NCBI RefSeq assembly: GCF_001704415.2
Contig: NC_030817.1
Coordinates: 34,111,550 to 34,175,549, forward strand
DNA: 64,000 nt
Reading direction: 5' to 3'
Origin: Capra hircus
Taxonomy: Eukaryota; Chordata; Mammalia; Artiodactyla; Bovidae
Part shown: positions 22,975 to 34,166 of the stretch, in pieces
Layout: each line of letters opens with the position of its first letter
How positions within the stretch are numbered: the stretch's first letter is position 1
Position numbers and translations under genes: made by a program
Notes under the pieces: model-generated
The model's input: the letters and a program-made list of their open reading frames with translations, nothing else
The model's database searches: none
Told to the model about the DNA's origin: nothing

Positions 22975-24150
22975 ATGTCTAAAGTCCTGTCACTGATATT
23001 TGGCCTACCCCACCCCTCGAAAGAAAAAATGCTCTTCAAGTGGACTTATGCTAGAAAAAAAACTCAGACATCCTTGAAGGAGGCAAACCACCCAAGAATG
23101 TACAGATGAAGGAAAAATCTCCCTTGTTGCTTACTTAGGTGGGAGTGGGATAGATTGAAGCCTCTTGATACATTTTTCTACAAGCTGCAGACCCATCGCC
23201 TTCTTCCTCAGTGGTTGTCTTTCCAAATCAGACCCTCAGTCTCTCTACCTTAACCATAGCACTCCATATAAAAATTCAGATTTGCTAAGGAGCTAAGTGA
23301 CTATTCAATTTAAATAAGAGTCTGCTTTACCAAAGGATTTGCTTCAGAATTGCTTAAGCCTGAGCATTTCTCTCATGTATTTCAAATACATCCACTTATT
23401 TTTGAAAGATTTAATCACATTTCACCAACATCTATTGAATGAAATAAATTATCCCTACATGTGAAGCCTTCCTAAAAGTTGAATTGGGGGATGAGTATGA
23501 GCACAGAGAAGAAATACTTATAGGATATCAGGGCTGTATGAAAACCTGGAACTCACAGAATCTAGTCCAAGGATGGCAAATGCAGGCACCTGGGTCATCA
23601 CTTTTCTTGGCAGACAAATGTGACGGCCTGCCCTCGTGACAGTCCAAATATGGCCCCAGGAATCGACGCCTCTCCCTAGGCAGTTGCTACTAATAGACCC
23701 CCAATAGTGTGGAAATAAAATCTGTTCTCTCTGTTCTGATAACCTGTGGGGAAGATGGGGATTACCCATTGGGTCCCCATCAGTATTCTGAAATTGTCCT
23801 CAGACTTCCATCCAAGGTTGATCTAGAGTGGGCATCTGATCTCAGGTGAATCAGAATGGCCCTGAAATTCCACATTTAGACCAAGAGCACATCCTGGTGG
23901 CTGAAACTGTGAGAAGGAAAATTCGAGAGCTGTCTGGGTTCTGCGTTATCATCAGGGTAGGACAGAGCCGTTACTCTGAAGAGAGAAAAGGTAAGAGAAC
24001 AGAGCCCTGGAGGAGTTCCTTGGGCCTCTCAGTTGTTCAGCCCTTCCTTGATTCCACAGTACCACAGCAACCATCCACTGAATTATCTTTATCTTCAGAA
24101 TGAGGATGACTTGGTTTCTCTCATTTGTAAGTCTAGACTCACAACTAGTA
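22975..24150. other. 1.2 kb without named repeats
   Basis: No gene or repeat supported. Short open frames at 23,518-23,769 and 23,846-24,103 lack any signature. Confidence 0.35.
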
Positions 24151-24151
24151 T

Positions 24152-24319
24152 ACAGGGCTGATTTCATGAATGTGAGACCTGGGCATTTGTGCAGGTCCCC
24201 AGACTTCGGTAGGCACTGATCTTGGCTGTATGCTCTGCTGTCGCCATCCTGAAATTCCTGAGTTATTAATAAGGGGCCCTGCATTTTCACCTTGGGCCCC
24301 TAAATTGTGTAGCTGATCC
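24152..24319. repeat. Unassigned interspersed-repeat candidate
   Basis: Segment from 'cagggctgatttcatgaatg' to 'ggggccctgcattttcacct' and 'tgtagctgatcct'. Its block order recalls an interspersed repeat I have seen but cannot name. The boundaries are set by a MIR starting just after. Confidence 0.3.
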
Positions 24320-24430
24320 TTCGAGTATACCTTAATTTCACAATTGAGGAATTAGTAAATGAAATTGAGATAAAGTCAGTAATTCATTTAAAGTTACAGA
24401 GCTGGATACAGAATCCATTTTCAGTCCATT
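24320..24430 (-). mobile_element. MIR SINE remnant
   Basis: 'taccttaatttcacaattga' and 'taaagttacagagctggata' fit reverse-complement MIR. Confidence 0.5.
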
Positions 24431-25395
24431 TGGAGTTCAGATTGGGACCAGAAAAGAATATAAATGGGTGAAAAGGGAGGGAAGGGTTTGTTTCTATTGC
24501 TTCCTTCACGACATAGACACACCCTAATCCCAAACCTTAATGGCCATTGTTTTCCTACAGATAAGAAGAAAGAGTAGGTGGAAAAAGGCTGGCTGGTGTC
24601 ACAGAGCAATTGTTCTGAGCGAAGGAAACATTTGCCATGTTGCCAACCTCACTTCCCACTTTCCCAAAGACCCAATTTCCCCAGCTGCTTTGTTGACATA
24701 GCAACAGTGAATTCTGAAAGGGCTGTTATAATATTAATATGTATTTCATGGTGGGCTTGCCCTGTGTTCTTCCCTAACCTTGTGAACCAGGTCTAAAAAG
24801 AGGTGCTTTTGGCATCTGGCCACTGAAAACAAGAAAACCAAAGCCCAATTCTCCGAGTGGGATGAGAAGGCAGGGGCAGGTGCCTCTGTCAGCACATTTA
24901 GACAATGGATAGAAAGGTGGGGTAGCCCAGTCCCGCCTGCCTCGGAGTGAAGGGGCTGACTGTGGAGATATTCTAAGTAAAAGCTGCACCTTGGGGTGCA
25001 TTTCCATCCTCCTACTACTCAGGGTGGTAAATGCAGCACCTGTGAGCCATTGTGCAGAGAATCAATTACACCTTGGGCCCAGTGATAAGAATTCATCCCC
25101 CCTGAGTTCAGTTTTCAAAAGGCTTCAAAAGGCCTCCCACCTCTTTCCCTTTTTCCAATGCAAATGAGCAACACTTCGGAAATTTGCATGCCAAATTCCG
25201 ACAAGGGTTTCAAGCGAGTAAATGGTTATATTTATTAGTGATAGCAGTATGTAGATGAGTAAGAGGTATTTAATAAATGTATGCTGAAAGTGTAGCATTT
25301 CTATAGCACTTAACAGTTTTCAAAGCTTTTTTTAACTCCTCTGTACCTCATATATTTGATTCTTAAATAAGCAAACAAATCTGAAAGTCTGGTGA
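24431..25395. other. Unique sequence
   Basis: No gene or named repeat. A short tandem duplication of cttcaaaagg lies near 25,115-25,134. Confidence 0.35.
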
Positions 25396-25399
25396 TGAG

Positions 25400-25476
25400 A
25401 ATGGAGGGGAATTATTATCCTCATTTTACGGATGAAAATAAGGCTCAAGAAAGATTTTATCTTGCACAATGTCACA
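25400..25476 (-). mobile_element. MIR SINE, left part
   Basis: 'tattatcctcattttacgga' and 'ttgcacaatgtcaca' are reverse-complement MIR. The rest lies right of the BovB at 26,811-26,895. Confidence 0.7.
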
Positions 25477-26810
25477 TTCGTTGGATCATAGAAAAAACAA
25501 GGAAATTCCAGAAAAACATCTACTTCTGCTTTATTGACTATGCCAAAGCCTTTAATTGTGTAGATCACAACAAACTGTGGAAAATTCTTCAAGAGATGGG
25601 AATACCAGACCATCTTACCTGTTTCCTGTGAAACCTGTATGCAGGTCAAGAAGCAACATTTAGAACAAGACATGGAAAAACAGATTGGTTGCAAATTGGG
25701 AAAGGAGTATGTCAAAAGTGTATATTGTCACCCTGCTCATTTAACTTACATGCATAGTACATCAAGCAAAATGCCAGGCTGGATGAAGCACAAGTTGGAA
25801 TCAAGATTGAAAGGAGAAATATCAGTGACCTCAGATGTGCAGATGACACCACTCTTGTGGCAGAAAGCGGAGAGGAACTAAAGAGCCTCTTGATGAAAGT
25901 GAAAGAGGAGAATGAAAAAGCTGGCTTAAAATTCAACATTCAAAAAGTGAAGATCGTGACATCCAGTCCCATCACTTCATGGCAAATAAATGGGGAAACA
26001 ATGGAAACAGTGACAGACTTTGTTTTCTTGGGCTCCAAAATCACTGCAGATGTTGACTGCAGCCATGAAATTAAAAGATGCTTGCTCCATGAAAGAAAAG
26101 CAATGACAAACCTAGACAGTGTATTAAAAAGCAGAGACATTACTTTGCTGAAGTGAAGGTGAAATTAAGAGAAAGTCACCCAGTTGTGTCCGATTCTTTG
26201 AGACTCCATGGACTATATAGTCCATGGAATTCTCCAGGCCAGAATACTGGAGTGGGTAGCCTTTCTCTTCTTCAGGCGATCTTCCCAACCCAGGGATCGA
26301 ACCCAGGTCTCCTGCATTGCAGGCAGATTCTTTACCAGCTGAGCCACAAGGGAAGCCCTTGCTAACAAAGATCCCTCTAATTTAAGCTATGGTTTTTCCA
26401 GTAGTCATGTACGGATGTGAGAGCTGGACCATAAAAAAGGCTGAGTGCTAAAGAACTAATGCCTTTGAACTGTGGTCTTGGAGAAGACTCTTGAGAGTCT
26501 CTTGGACAGCAATGAGATCAAACCAGTCAATCCTAAAGGAATGAACCCTGAATATTCATTGGTAGGACTGATGCTGAAACTCCAATACTTTGGCCACCTG
26601 ATGCGAATAGCTGACTCATTGGAAAAGACCCTGATGCTGGGAAAGACTGAAAGCAGGAGAAGGGGATGACAGAGGATGAGACGGTTGGATGGCATCACCA
26701 ACTCCATGGACAGGCGTTTGAGCAAACTCCTGGAGATGGTGAAGGACAGGGAAGCCTGGCATGCTGCTGTCCATGGGGTCGCAAAGAACCAGACATGACT
26801 GAGTGACTGA
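25477..26810 (+). mobile_element. BovB (RTE) LINE inserted in MIR, itself carrying a SINE
   Basis: A perfect 11-bp duplication, acaatgtcaca (25,466-25,476 and 26,811-26,821), marks the insertion exactly. The plus strand encodes RT motif A (FIDYAKAFNCVDHNKLW). Motif C reads CADD instead of YADD. Stops and frameshifts follow at about 25,630 and 25,800. The C-terminal part resumes after a Bov-tA at 26,150-26,357. Heavily 5'-truncated and inactive. Confidence 0.92.
26150..26357 (-). mobile_element. Bov-tA SINE inserted in BovB
   Basis: Minus-strand Bov-tA between BovB bases that are contiguous elsewhere; tttgct / cttgct at its two sides is a near-perfect short duplication. Confidence 0.87.
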
Positions 26811-26895
26811 ACAATGTCACACAGCTGAGTCATAAGTGTCAGAGTTCTGACTAGAACTTGAGTTTGGCTCCCTGCCTTACTGCTGTGCCACATTG
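26811..26895 (-). mobile_element. MIR SINE, right part
   Basis: 'cacagctgagtcataagtgt' and 'gagtttggctccctgcctta' continue the MIR interrupted at 25,476. Confidence 0.7.
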
Positions 26896-27039
26896 CCTCA
26901 TAGTATTTCAGAAGGGGCAGGGGTACAGAACAGCAGCTGTATTAAGTAATAGCAGGAAAGTGCTATCAATAATAGCTAAAATGTATCCCTAGGTTTCCCA
27001 GGTGTCTGTCATGGATATTCACTTGTTTAACTATTCATT

Positions 27040-27204
27040 TTTAAACATTTATTTATTTGGTTGTGCTGGGTCTTAGTTGCAGCACACAGGATCTAGTTAA
27101 AGCTTCCAAATGCTTAGTTGTGGCATGTGGGATCTAGTTCCCCAACCCTGGCCCCCTGCATTGGGAGCGCAGAGTCTTTGCCACGGGACCACCACAGAAG
27201 TCCT
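27040..27204 (-). mobile_element. CHR-type SINE
   Basis: 'atttatttatttggttgtgc' through 'gtggcatgtgggatctagtt' to 'ccacagaagtcc'; a minus-strand CHR with some internal loss. Confidence 0.78.
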
Positions 27205-27250
27205 TCATTGAATTATTTTAGACTTTTTAGTTTGGGATAGTTGTAGATGC

Positions 27251-27520
27251 CGGAGAAGGCAATGGCACCCCACTCCAGTACTCTTGCCTGGAAAATCCCA
27301 TGGACGGAGGAGCCTGGTGGGCTGCAGTCCATGGGTCGCACAGAGTCGGACACGACTAAGCAACTTCCCTTTCACTTTTCACTTTCATGCCTTGGGGAAG
27401 GAAATGGCAACCCACTCCAGTGTTCTTGCCTGGAGAATCCCAGGGACGGGGGAGCCTGGTGGGCTTCTGTCTATGGGGTTGCACAGAGTCGGACACGACT
27501 GAAGTGACTAAGCAGCAGCA
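27251..27520 (+). mobile_element. Full-length Bov-A2 SINE with intact target-site duplication
   Basis: Very close to the Bov-A2 consensus over both monomers and the ttcacttttcactttcatgc linker, with an agcagcagca tail. A perfect 11-bp duplication, gttgtagatgc, flanks it at 27,240-27,250 and 27,521-27,531. Low divergence and intact flanks indicate a relatively recent insertion. Confidence 0.93.
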
Positions 27521-27689
27521 GTTGTAGATGCATATGCAATTGTAGGAAATAAAAAGGCAGTTTCTTCCAATAGAAGAATGACAGAGATTGTCAGACAAGC
27601 AGTGTCAGAACCAGGATATTGATATGGATACGGTTGAGATACCCAGGATTTCCATCACCCCAGGATCCCTCAGGTTGTCCTTTTATTCA

Positions 27690-28605
27690 CACCCACTTCA
27701 CTCTCTTCGCCATACCTCCTTAACCCTTGACAACCACTAATCTGTTCTCCATTTCTATAAATATGTTATTTCAAGATGATTACATAAGCGGAATTATACA
27801 GCATGTAATCTTTGGTGTTTTTCTCCTCCACTCAGTATACTTGTCTAGAGATTCATCCAGGTCGTCTCATGCATCAGAAGTTCATTCCTTTTTATTATTA
27901 AGTTGTATTCCTTGGTATGACGTACCAAGTTTGTTTAGCCATTCACTTCTTGAAGGACAATCTGGGTTGTTTCCAGCTTAGGGCTATTATGAAGAAAGTC
28001 ATTATGAATATCTGTGTATAGGTTTGTGTGTCTTCATTTTTCTGGGGAAAATACCCAGGGTTGCAATTATTGGGCTGTATGATAGTTACATGCTTAATTT
28101 CTTAAGCCACTGCCCAGTTGTTTTATATTCCCACCAGCAATGCATGGACAATCCAGTTTTTCCACATCCTTACCAGCATTTGGTGTTGTCACTTTTTTTA
28201 ATTTTAGTCTTTCTGATAGGTATGTACTAATATTTCATTGTAGTTTTATTTTGCATTTCCCCAACGTTGTGGAACAGCTTTTCATGTGCTCATTTATTAT
28301 TTGTGTATCATCTATGTTGAAGTATCTTTTCATGTCTTTTGCCAATTTTCTATTGAATTGTTGTTTGTTTTCTATTCTTTTTTTTTCCTGTTGAGGTTTG
28401 AGTTTTTGAATTTTGTATATTCCAGATACTAGTCCTTTATTGGATTTATGATCTGCAGTGTTTTCTTGTACTCTGTAGCTTGTTTTTTTTTTTTTTTTTT
28501 CATCTTAAGAGGGTCTTTTGCAGAGCAAATATATTTTGATGAAGTCCAACTTATTAATTTTTCCTTTCCTGGATCATTGTTTTGGTGTCGAGTAGAAGAA
28601 CTCCT
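27690..28605 (-). mobile_element. Old L1 LINE 3' region
   Basis: T-rich strand containing the antisense of L1 ORF2 end/3' UTR: 'gtttagccattcacttcttg', 'agttgttttatattcccacc', 'attttgcatttccccaacgt', 'catgtcttttgccaattttc' and 'tgatgaagtccaacttatta'. No open frame remains. Confidence 0.8.
28480..28500. repeat. Poly(T) tract
   Basis: Run of about 20 T within the antisense L1; a replication-slippage-prone homopolymer. Confidence 0.9.
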
Positions 28606-28938
28606 TGCCTAGCCCAAGTGGGGAGCTTTACCCACTGGCTCTCATCTCCCTTGGTCAGGGCTTGCTCCAAGGAGTGCCGACTCCCTCACACCTCCAGGTC
28701 TGTGCCTGGAGATGCTGGCATGGCCATGCTGGCTCCCACAGGCAGGGAGGGAGAGGAGCCCTGGGCAGAAAGTAGGAGTAAGGAAGCGCAGCTGAGGGAA
28801 GGGACCGTCAGGCTACAGTGGGTGCAGGGGTGCCACAGTAACAGCTGGAGCTAAAAGGTGGCCTGAGTCCACATGAGAAAGGGCACAGAAACTAGCTGGT
28901 GAAAAGAAGATGTTATCTGAGGGGAAATAAGGCACTAC
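28606..28938. other. GC-rich unassigned segment
   Basis: Clearly richer in G and C than its neighbours ('ctggcatggccatgctggct'). A 90-codon open frame at 28,582-28,854 starts inside the L1 and has no recognisable domain. Possibly an unnamed LTR-type repeat; not identified. Confidence 0.3.
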
Positions 28939-28939
28939 T

Positions 28940-29186
28940 GGGACTTCCCTGGTGGTCCAGTGGTTAAGAATCCACCTTGCAGTGGAGGAGACATGGGTTC
29001 CATGTCATAGGACATGACATAGGATCCCACGTGCCATGGAGCAACTAAGCCTGCGTGCTCTGGAGCCTGCACGACACAGCTAGAGAGTCTGTGTATCGCA
29101 ACAAAAGATCCTCATGACGTTGCAAAGATCCTAGTGCTGCAACTAAGACCTGACACAGCCAAGTAATAAATAAATATTAATATAAA
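28940..29186 (+). mobile_element. CHR-type SINE
   Basis: Full plus-strand copy: 'gggacttccctggtggtcca', 'gagcaactaagcctgcgtgc' and an 'aataaataaat' tail. A local direct/inverted repeat 'catgtcataggacatgaca' lies inside it near 29,000. Confidence 0.85.
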
Positions 29187-30090
29187 AAAGTCCCTGTTAC
29201 ATTAGGTTAGTGTCAGTCACTGGTTACATATATTCAGCTCTGATGAAGCACTGATCGTATGACCCTGGCTTGCTCATTCAGGGTCCTGAGAAAACAGTGT
29301 AGAGGGCATTAAGCTCTAAGTCAGTAGGAGGAGAACAGTTTGATGGTGGAGAGGGAAGACCCAGGAGTACAACTCAGATCACTGACTGTCTGAGAAGAAC
29401 GCAGGTAGGAGCCTGGGGTCTCCTAAGCCTGGAGTCTCCTCTGGAAAGGAAAAGTGCCCAAAGCAAATCTCTCTCAGAAACTTCAAGAAGAGGTAGGCTG
29501 ACAAGTCTTGGAGGAGTCTGAGAAACTTGCATCCTTAGCATGTTTTTTTGAACTAATACCACATTGCAAACCCAGGCCATTGCACATGCTTGAAACATAA
29601 GACGTGTTTCCCCAGAAGGCGAGGCCAGTTTCTACAAAGATTGGTCATAAAGAATAGCCTTCTCATTGCTTCACCAAACTTGGGTTTCATTGGAATTGAA
29701 TTACACCCTTGCTTCTTTGAACATACAATACGCTTCAGCTGGGAGCTAACACAGTAGCTCTGTGGCTGGAGTTCCGTGCTCTAATAGAATAACTGTCAGA
29801 ACCACTAGGCATCAGTTATGACTTCTTTCCTTATTGGTGTTGGAAAATACCATAGTTGTGTTTAAAAATAAATGCCCAAGTGTTTTATCCCAGAAGACCA
29901 AATATAGCCTGGAATTCTTCAAGTAACCTGGGCCCCCATAATACCCCACAGTTTATCTTTTGCATGTGCGAACCTGCAGAGATCCATATGCATGGACCAT
30001 AACTCCTAAACCAGGAAAGGATAAAAGAGAGGAAAAAATCCACAAGAAATCGTTTCAAATCTCCAAAATCATAGCTTTATTAACTAAAGC
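29187..30090. other. Unique sequence
   Basis: No gene or repeat named. Confidence 0.35.
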
Positions 30091-30094
30091 TGTC

Positions 30095-30184
30095 ATTTCT
30101 TGCATCCTTACCCTGTGTCAGGCCCTGTACAGCACATATCTTCTTGTTTAATCCTCAGGACAACAGCATGAAGTAGGTGTCCAT
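30095..30184 (-). mobile_element. MIR SINE, left part
   Basis: 'aggccctgtacagcacatat' and 'aatcctcaggacaacagcat' in reverse-complement MIR. Continues at 30,407. Confidence 0.65.
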
Positions 30185-30194
30185 TTCCCCATTT

Positions 30195-30396
30195 TAAAAA
30201 ATTAAAGTGTAGTTAATTTACAATGCTGTGTAAGTTTCTGGTGTACAACAGTGATTCAGATATATATATATTATTTTCATTATAGTTTATTACCAGATAC
30301 TGAATATAGCTCCCTGTGCTATACAGTAGGTCCTTGTTTATCTGTTTTACATATATAGTGGTTTGTATCTGCTAATTTCAAACTCCTAATTTATCC
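30195..30396 (-). mobile_element. L1-type 3' end inserted in MIR
   Basis: 'tttacaatgctgtgtaagtt', 'ctccctgtgctatacagtag' and 'cctaatttatccttcc' match the 3' end of an L1 common in artiodactyls. A perfect 10-bp duplication, ttccccattt, lies at 30,185-30,194 and 30,397-30,406. Confidence 0.7.
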
Positions 30397-30406
30397 TTCC
30401 CCATTT

Positions 30407-30530
30407 CTCCCATGTTATAATCAAGAAAGCTTGATAAAGTAGCTTGCCCCAAATCATACAACTTTAAGAGGAAGAGCCAGGATTCACAACTAGGTCTGAT
30501 TCTGAAGCCCGGGCTTTGGACATTGAATGG
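30407..30530 (-). mobile_element. MIR SINE, right part
   Basis: 'agtagcttgccccaaatcat' and 'gaggaagagccaggattcac' complete the MIR begun at 30,095. Confidence 0.65.
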
Positions 30531-30677
30531 GAAAAAAATGATGTTAATAAACAAGAATAAAAATATACCCCATGAAAACACCTTCTCTCAGGCTGAGTTG
30601 AGATGTTTCTAATAATTTGTCATGATTGCTCCGGATTCTCAGCCTCATGAGCAGAGATAACTTTGTTATTGCTGTTT

Positions 30678-30777
30678 TCCAGTTGCTAAGTCATGTCTGA
30701 CTCTGTGACCCCATGGACTGCAGCAACTCAGGCTCCTCTGTCCTGCAGTATCTTCCAGAGTTTGCTCAAATTCATGA
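30678..30777 (-). mobile_element. Short BovB 3' end fragment
   Basis: 'gctaagtcatgtctgactct' to 'tccagagtttgctcaaattc' corresponds to the last ~100 bases of BovB in minus orientation. Confidence 0.7.
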
Positions 30778-31989
30778 TTATTCTTCTACAAAACCAGGCC
30801 ACCCAGCCATCCCCCACCCCTCCCCCAAACCACAACCAATTAGTCCTACACACTCCTGCTAATTATGCTGAGTTATTTAGGTCCTTTTAAAGGCAGAGGG
30901 AATGGTGGGGTCAGTCGGCCATAAAATATCTTCCTTCTGTGAATATTCCTCTCTGGGGCTGAAGAATATTCTTGGCTGCCTAGGGCTGGGAACATAGTCC
31001 ATCCTGAGCTGGGTAGACATTTTCTTCCTTCTCACTTTAAACGATATTTGATTGCATCCTGTGGTGCTGAAAGGAGAAGGGACTGGGTAGATTAGTTGTC
31101 AATTTCGACTGTCTTCTGTGGTTAGGCCATGGCATGATTGATTTACTTCTATTACGGAGAGTTCCTCTTTCACACACATGGATGCCTACTGAACTCTTCA
31201 GAGGCCACTTGTCAGGCAAAATGAGGCACTTGAAGACAACTGAATGAACAACTCCTCTTTTAAAAACTTTAATTGACCCTTTCGTTTTGCCCTTGCTCTT
31301 GGTGGGTGACTTAGCATTTTACACACACACCTTTTCTCCATTATGCCCTCTTACTTGCTTACGGTGCCTTCACCATCTTCTTGTGGAACAGAATCAATAT
31401 TCTGTTATTCTCTGTCATTTGGATGTTACTTTGTGCAAACAGTAGTTTTTTAAAAAAAATAACATCAGGAGCTCTGCTGTCTACACAAATCAACAACAAC
31501 AAGAAACAAGAAGTGGATTACCACCAAAATCCTTTTTGTTCTAAATTGTAATCAACTATATTGGATGCGAGGTTTGTCCATTTTAAAAATTTAATAATGG
31601 GTTTTGGTCCTCTTGGTTCCATAAAAAGGGCATTTATAAATATTAATATGGAATACCAGGGAAAGAACAATACATAACAATAATGAGAATCACAAAATCC
31701 CATCACATTTGACACTGTCATATCACCAGCTTAAGGATTAGCAGGTTAACCTCAGAGTTAAAAATATTGCTTCATGATTAAAAAAAAAAATCTCAGAATA
31801 AAAAAAGCTTCTTGTTGCATTATATATTCCTTTTGGCTTCCTTATTTCTCTTCAGGTTATGGGATCACTGCTTCGATTAACATTTTGGGGGAGAGTAGGC
31901 TGAGGGGAAGGTGGTGGGTTGACTTATCTGCATTCTTTCCTGCCCAAGTCGTGCTGGGCTTGCCTTTTGTCTAATTCTAACCTCTGACA
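30778..31989. other. Repeat-poor unique sequence
   Basis: Starts a roughly 2.9 kb span without recognisable interspersed repeats. AT-rich with small CA and A tracts; no exon. Confidence 0.4.
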
Positions 31990-31999
31990 CTGCTTGAGT

Positions 32000-32760
32000 C
32001 AAAGGCCTGGTGACTAATACCCCTATTTTAGCGGTTTTTTTTTTTTTTTTTATCCACCCGAAGCTCCATTTTAAATGATAAAGTTACCCAAGGTGTCAGT
32101 TTTCACCAGTATTTCTAAATACATCTAGTAAAAAATGCAGCAATTTCATAGAAAATCCAAGCTATTGAGATCTAATCACTGCGTAAGCTGTGGCTTTATT
32201 CAAATCTGGATCACCAATATGGCTTAAGATGTAAATGAAGTGCAGAGAGAAATAAAGCAAGAAAATCTCCGATGGCCTTTCTCTCTGCTATTTGATGCCC
32301 GGGCCCTTATCAGTCAATTAATGCCGCTAAACTTCTGTGGCGGCATCAGTGTAACAGCCCCAGTAGCTGCTGAACTCCTCCAGCCTCAGCCAAACAAAAC
32401 GCACTTTCAGTAGCCTTAATATGAAACGGAAAAAAAGGTCAAAATAGACGGGCTTTGCCAAATAAATCCTGAGGATCCATTCTAATTTCCACCCATGGGT
32501 CTTTTAAGTCATCCTGGATGCTCTTTATGATATGTTGATCCACATTTAGTTTCATTAAAACTTCGTGACTTGGTATTTTTCAACCTGATAGCTTCACTGA
32601 ACGGGTTCTCAGAGTGTCCCCTAAGCCGCTATGCATAAAACTACTTTGCTGTCATGGAGGCTTCTAATACCACCTAAAACGCAGGCAGTGGCTGTCCTGG
32701 AAATGAACTGATCTACATGCATTCCATCTGAGCTGGGGAATTACTTTGCTTTCGCTTTTA
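32000..32760. promoter_or_regulatory. Candidate conserved non-coding regulatory element
   Basis: Seen: no repeats, several retained CpGs, a homeodomain-like core in tcaattaatg at 32,313-32,322, a GCCCGGGC palindrome at 32,297-32,304, a 7-bp stem atgccgc/gcggcat at 32,321-32,346 and an octamer/POU-like atgcataaa at 32,631-32,639. No open frame of note. Inferred: the texture resembles developmental enhancers in gene-poor regions. Conservation cannot be tested from one sequence. A poly(T) run at 32,035-32,052 marks the left edge. Confidence 0.4.
32035..32052. repeat. Poly(T) tract
   Basis: Uninterrupted T run of about 18 with no retroposon body on its right. Confidence 0.9.
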
Positions 32761-33640
32761 CTGGATGCCTTATGAGGAAGAGGTGCTGTCCTCTGCAGCC
32801 CCCACCGTAAGCCCTCCGGAAACCGAATGCTGAATTATCTACCACTCTGTATTTGTTCTGGAAGCAATCTACACAGAACACGACTTTTATCTGCTGAGGT
32901 TTCCAACTGGGATTAACAGATGCTAAAACATTTGGAGAGGAGGGAGAGAAGAGGGGCCCACAGAAGAGAAGAAAATTAAAATCAAGGATTCTTCCAACAA
33001 TGACATGGCCAATACAGGGCAGATTCTGACTAAGCTGGAAAAGCAAGAGGTTTCTCAGAGGGGCGCACGAAGAACCTGGCTCTGCTGCCATGATTTTCAA
33101 ATAGTAAAAGAAAAGGAAAAACTAAAAAAATAAAAACCCACCCCTCTGCATTCTTGACTCGCCTGAAAATTACTTCCGAGCTGGCCAGGTCTCCCTCACA
33201 ATCAGTGACCCCTCAGCTTCTCTCCACCCTGAGATCTAACAGAAGCCTTTATTTCTTTATCAATTGCTGTGGTCAGTATATATTACTGCAGTCAACAGAA
33301 CTATTGGCAAAGGACTTCAAAAGAAGTGGAGATCATTTTTCTAGGGGAGAAGGGGGTTAAACATAAAATAAATAAACCAACAAGGTGGAATAACCAATTC
33401 CTGGCCTCACCTGAGTCTGCAGTTGTTATGTTTTCAAGTAACAAGTTTGTCTCCCAAATGTGTTGTCCTCCCAATAAGACAGGTGTTCATGGCTCACATC
33501 CACTTGGGATGCACAGTGGGAAGCCAGCCCTCACTTTAGCTGACCTTGTCTTTCTTTGTGAGCTTTGTTTCAAGGTGGGGGAGGTAGAGGCTGCGATCTG
33601 ACACCAGGCCTGCATTTACACTCATGAACTACCCAGCTTT
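32761..33640. other. Repeat-free unique sequence
   Basis: Continues the repeat-free block. A 119-codon minus frame (32,741-33,100) has no domain, acceptor or donor and is taken as chance. Confidence 0.35.
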
Positions 33641-33833
33641 GCAACCACATCAACCTGGACTGGAAACTTGACTCTTTTGTCAACCAGCTGTGTGACCTTG
33701 GGTACCTTCTCAGAGTCTCAATTTCTTCATCCAGAAATGAAGATGAAAGTAACTCCCTCTACTTGAGTTGATGAAATGAGATAATTTATGTGAAGCAGCT
33801 AGCCTAGTGCCTGGCACATGCTTGAGGTTTAAT
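33640..33833 (+). mobile_element. MIR SINE
   Basis: Plus-strand MIR: 'ccagctgtgtgaccttgggt', 'gagtctcaatttcttcatcc' and 'ctagtgcctggcacatgctt'. Two Bov-tA units follow, after which a MIR-like end may resume at about 34,168-34,215. Confidence 0.75.
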
Positions 33834-34044
33834 GTGCTGTGCTGAGCTGTTGAGTCTTTTCCGACTCTTTGCGACCCCATGGACTATAGCCCACCAGGCT
33901 CCTCCATCCATGGGAATTCTCCAGGCAAGAATACTGGAGTGAGTTGCCATGCCCTCCTCCAGGGTACCTTCCCAACTCAGGGATCTAACCCGAGTCTCCC
34001 ACATTGCAGGCGGGTTCTTTACTGTCTGAGCCACCAGGGAATCC
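33834..34044 (-). mobile_element. Bov-tA SINE
   Basis: Full minus-strand copy ending 'tgagccaccagggaatcc'. Confidence 0.86.
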
Positions 34045-34166
34045 TGTGAATAACTGGAATGTGTAGCGTATCCCTTCTCCAGGGGATCTTCCCAACCCAG
34101 GAATCAAACAGGGGTCTCCTGCATTGCAGGTGGATTCTTTACCAGCTGAACTACCAGGGAAGCCCC
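34045..34166 (-). mobile_element. Partial Bov-tA SINE, tandem with the previous one
   Basis: Carries only the tRNA-like half (from 'cttctccaggggatcttccc' to 'ctaccagggaagcccc') in the same orientation as, and directly next to, the full copy. Confidence 0.8.

Noticed and set aside
32741..33100. 119-codon minus-strand frame
   Set aside because: No domain, acceptor or donor; length is within chance for a repeat-free region.
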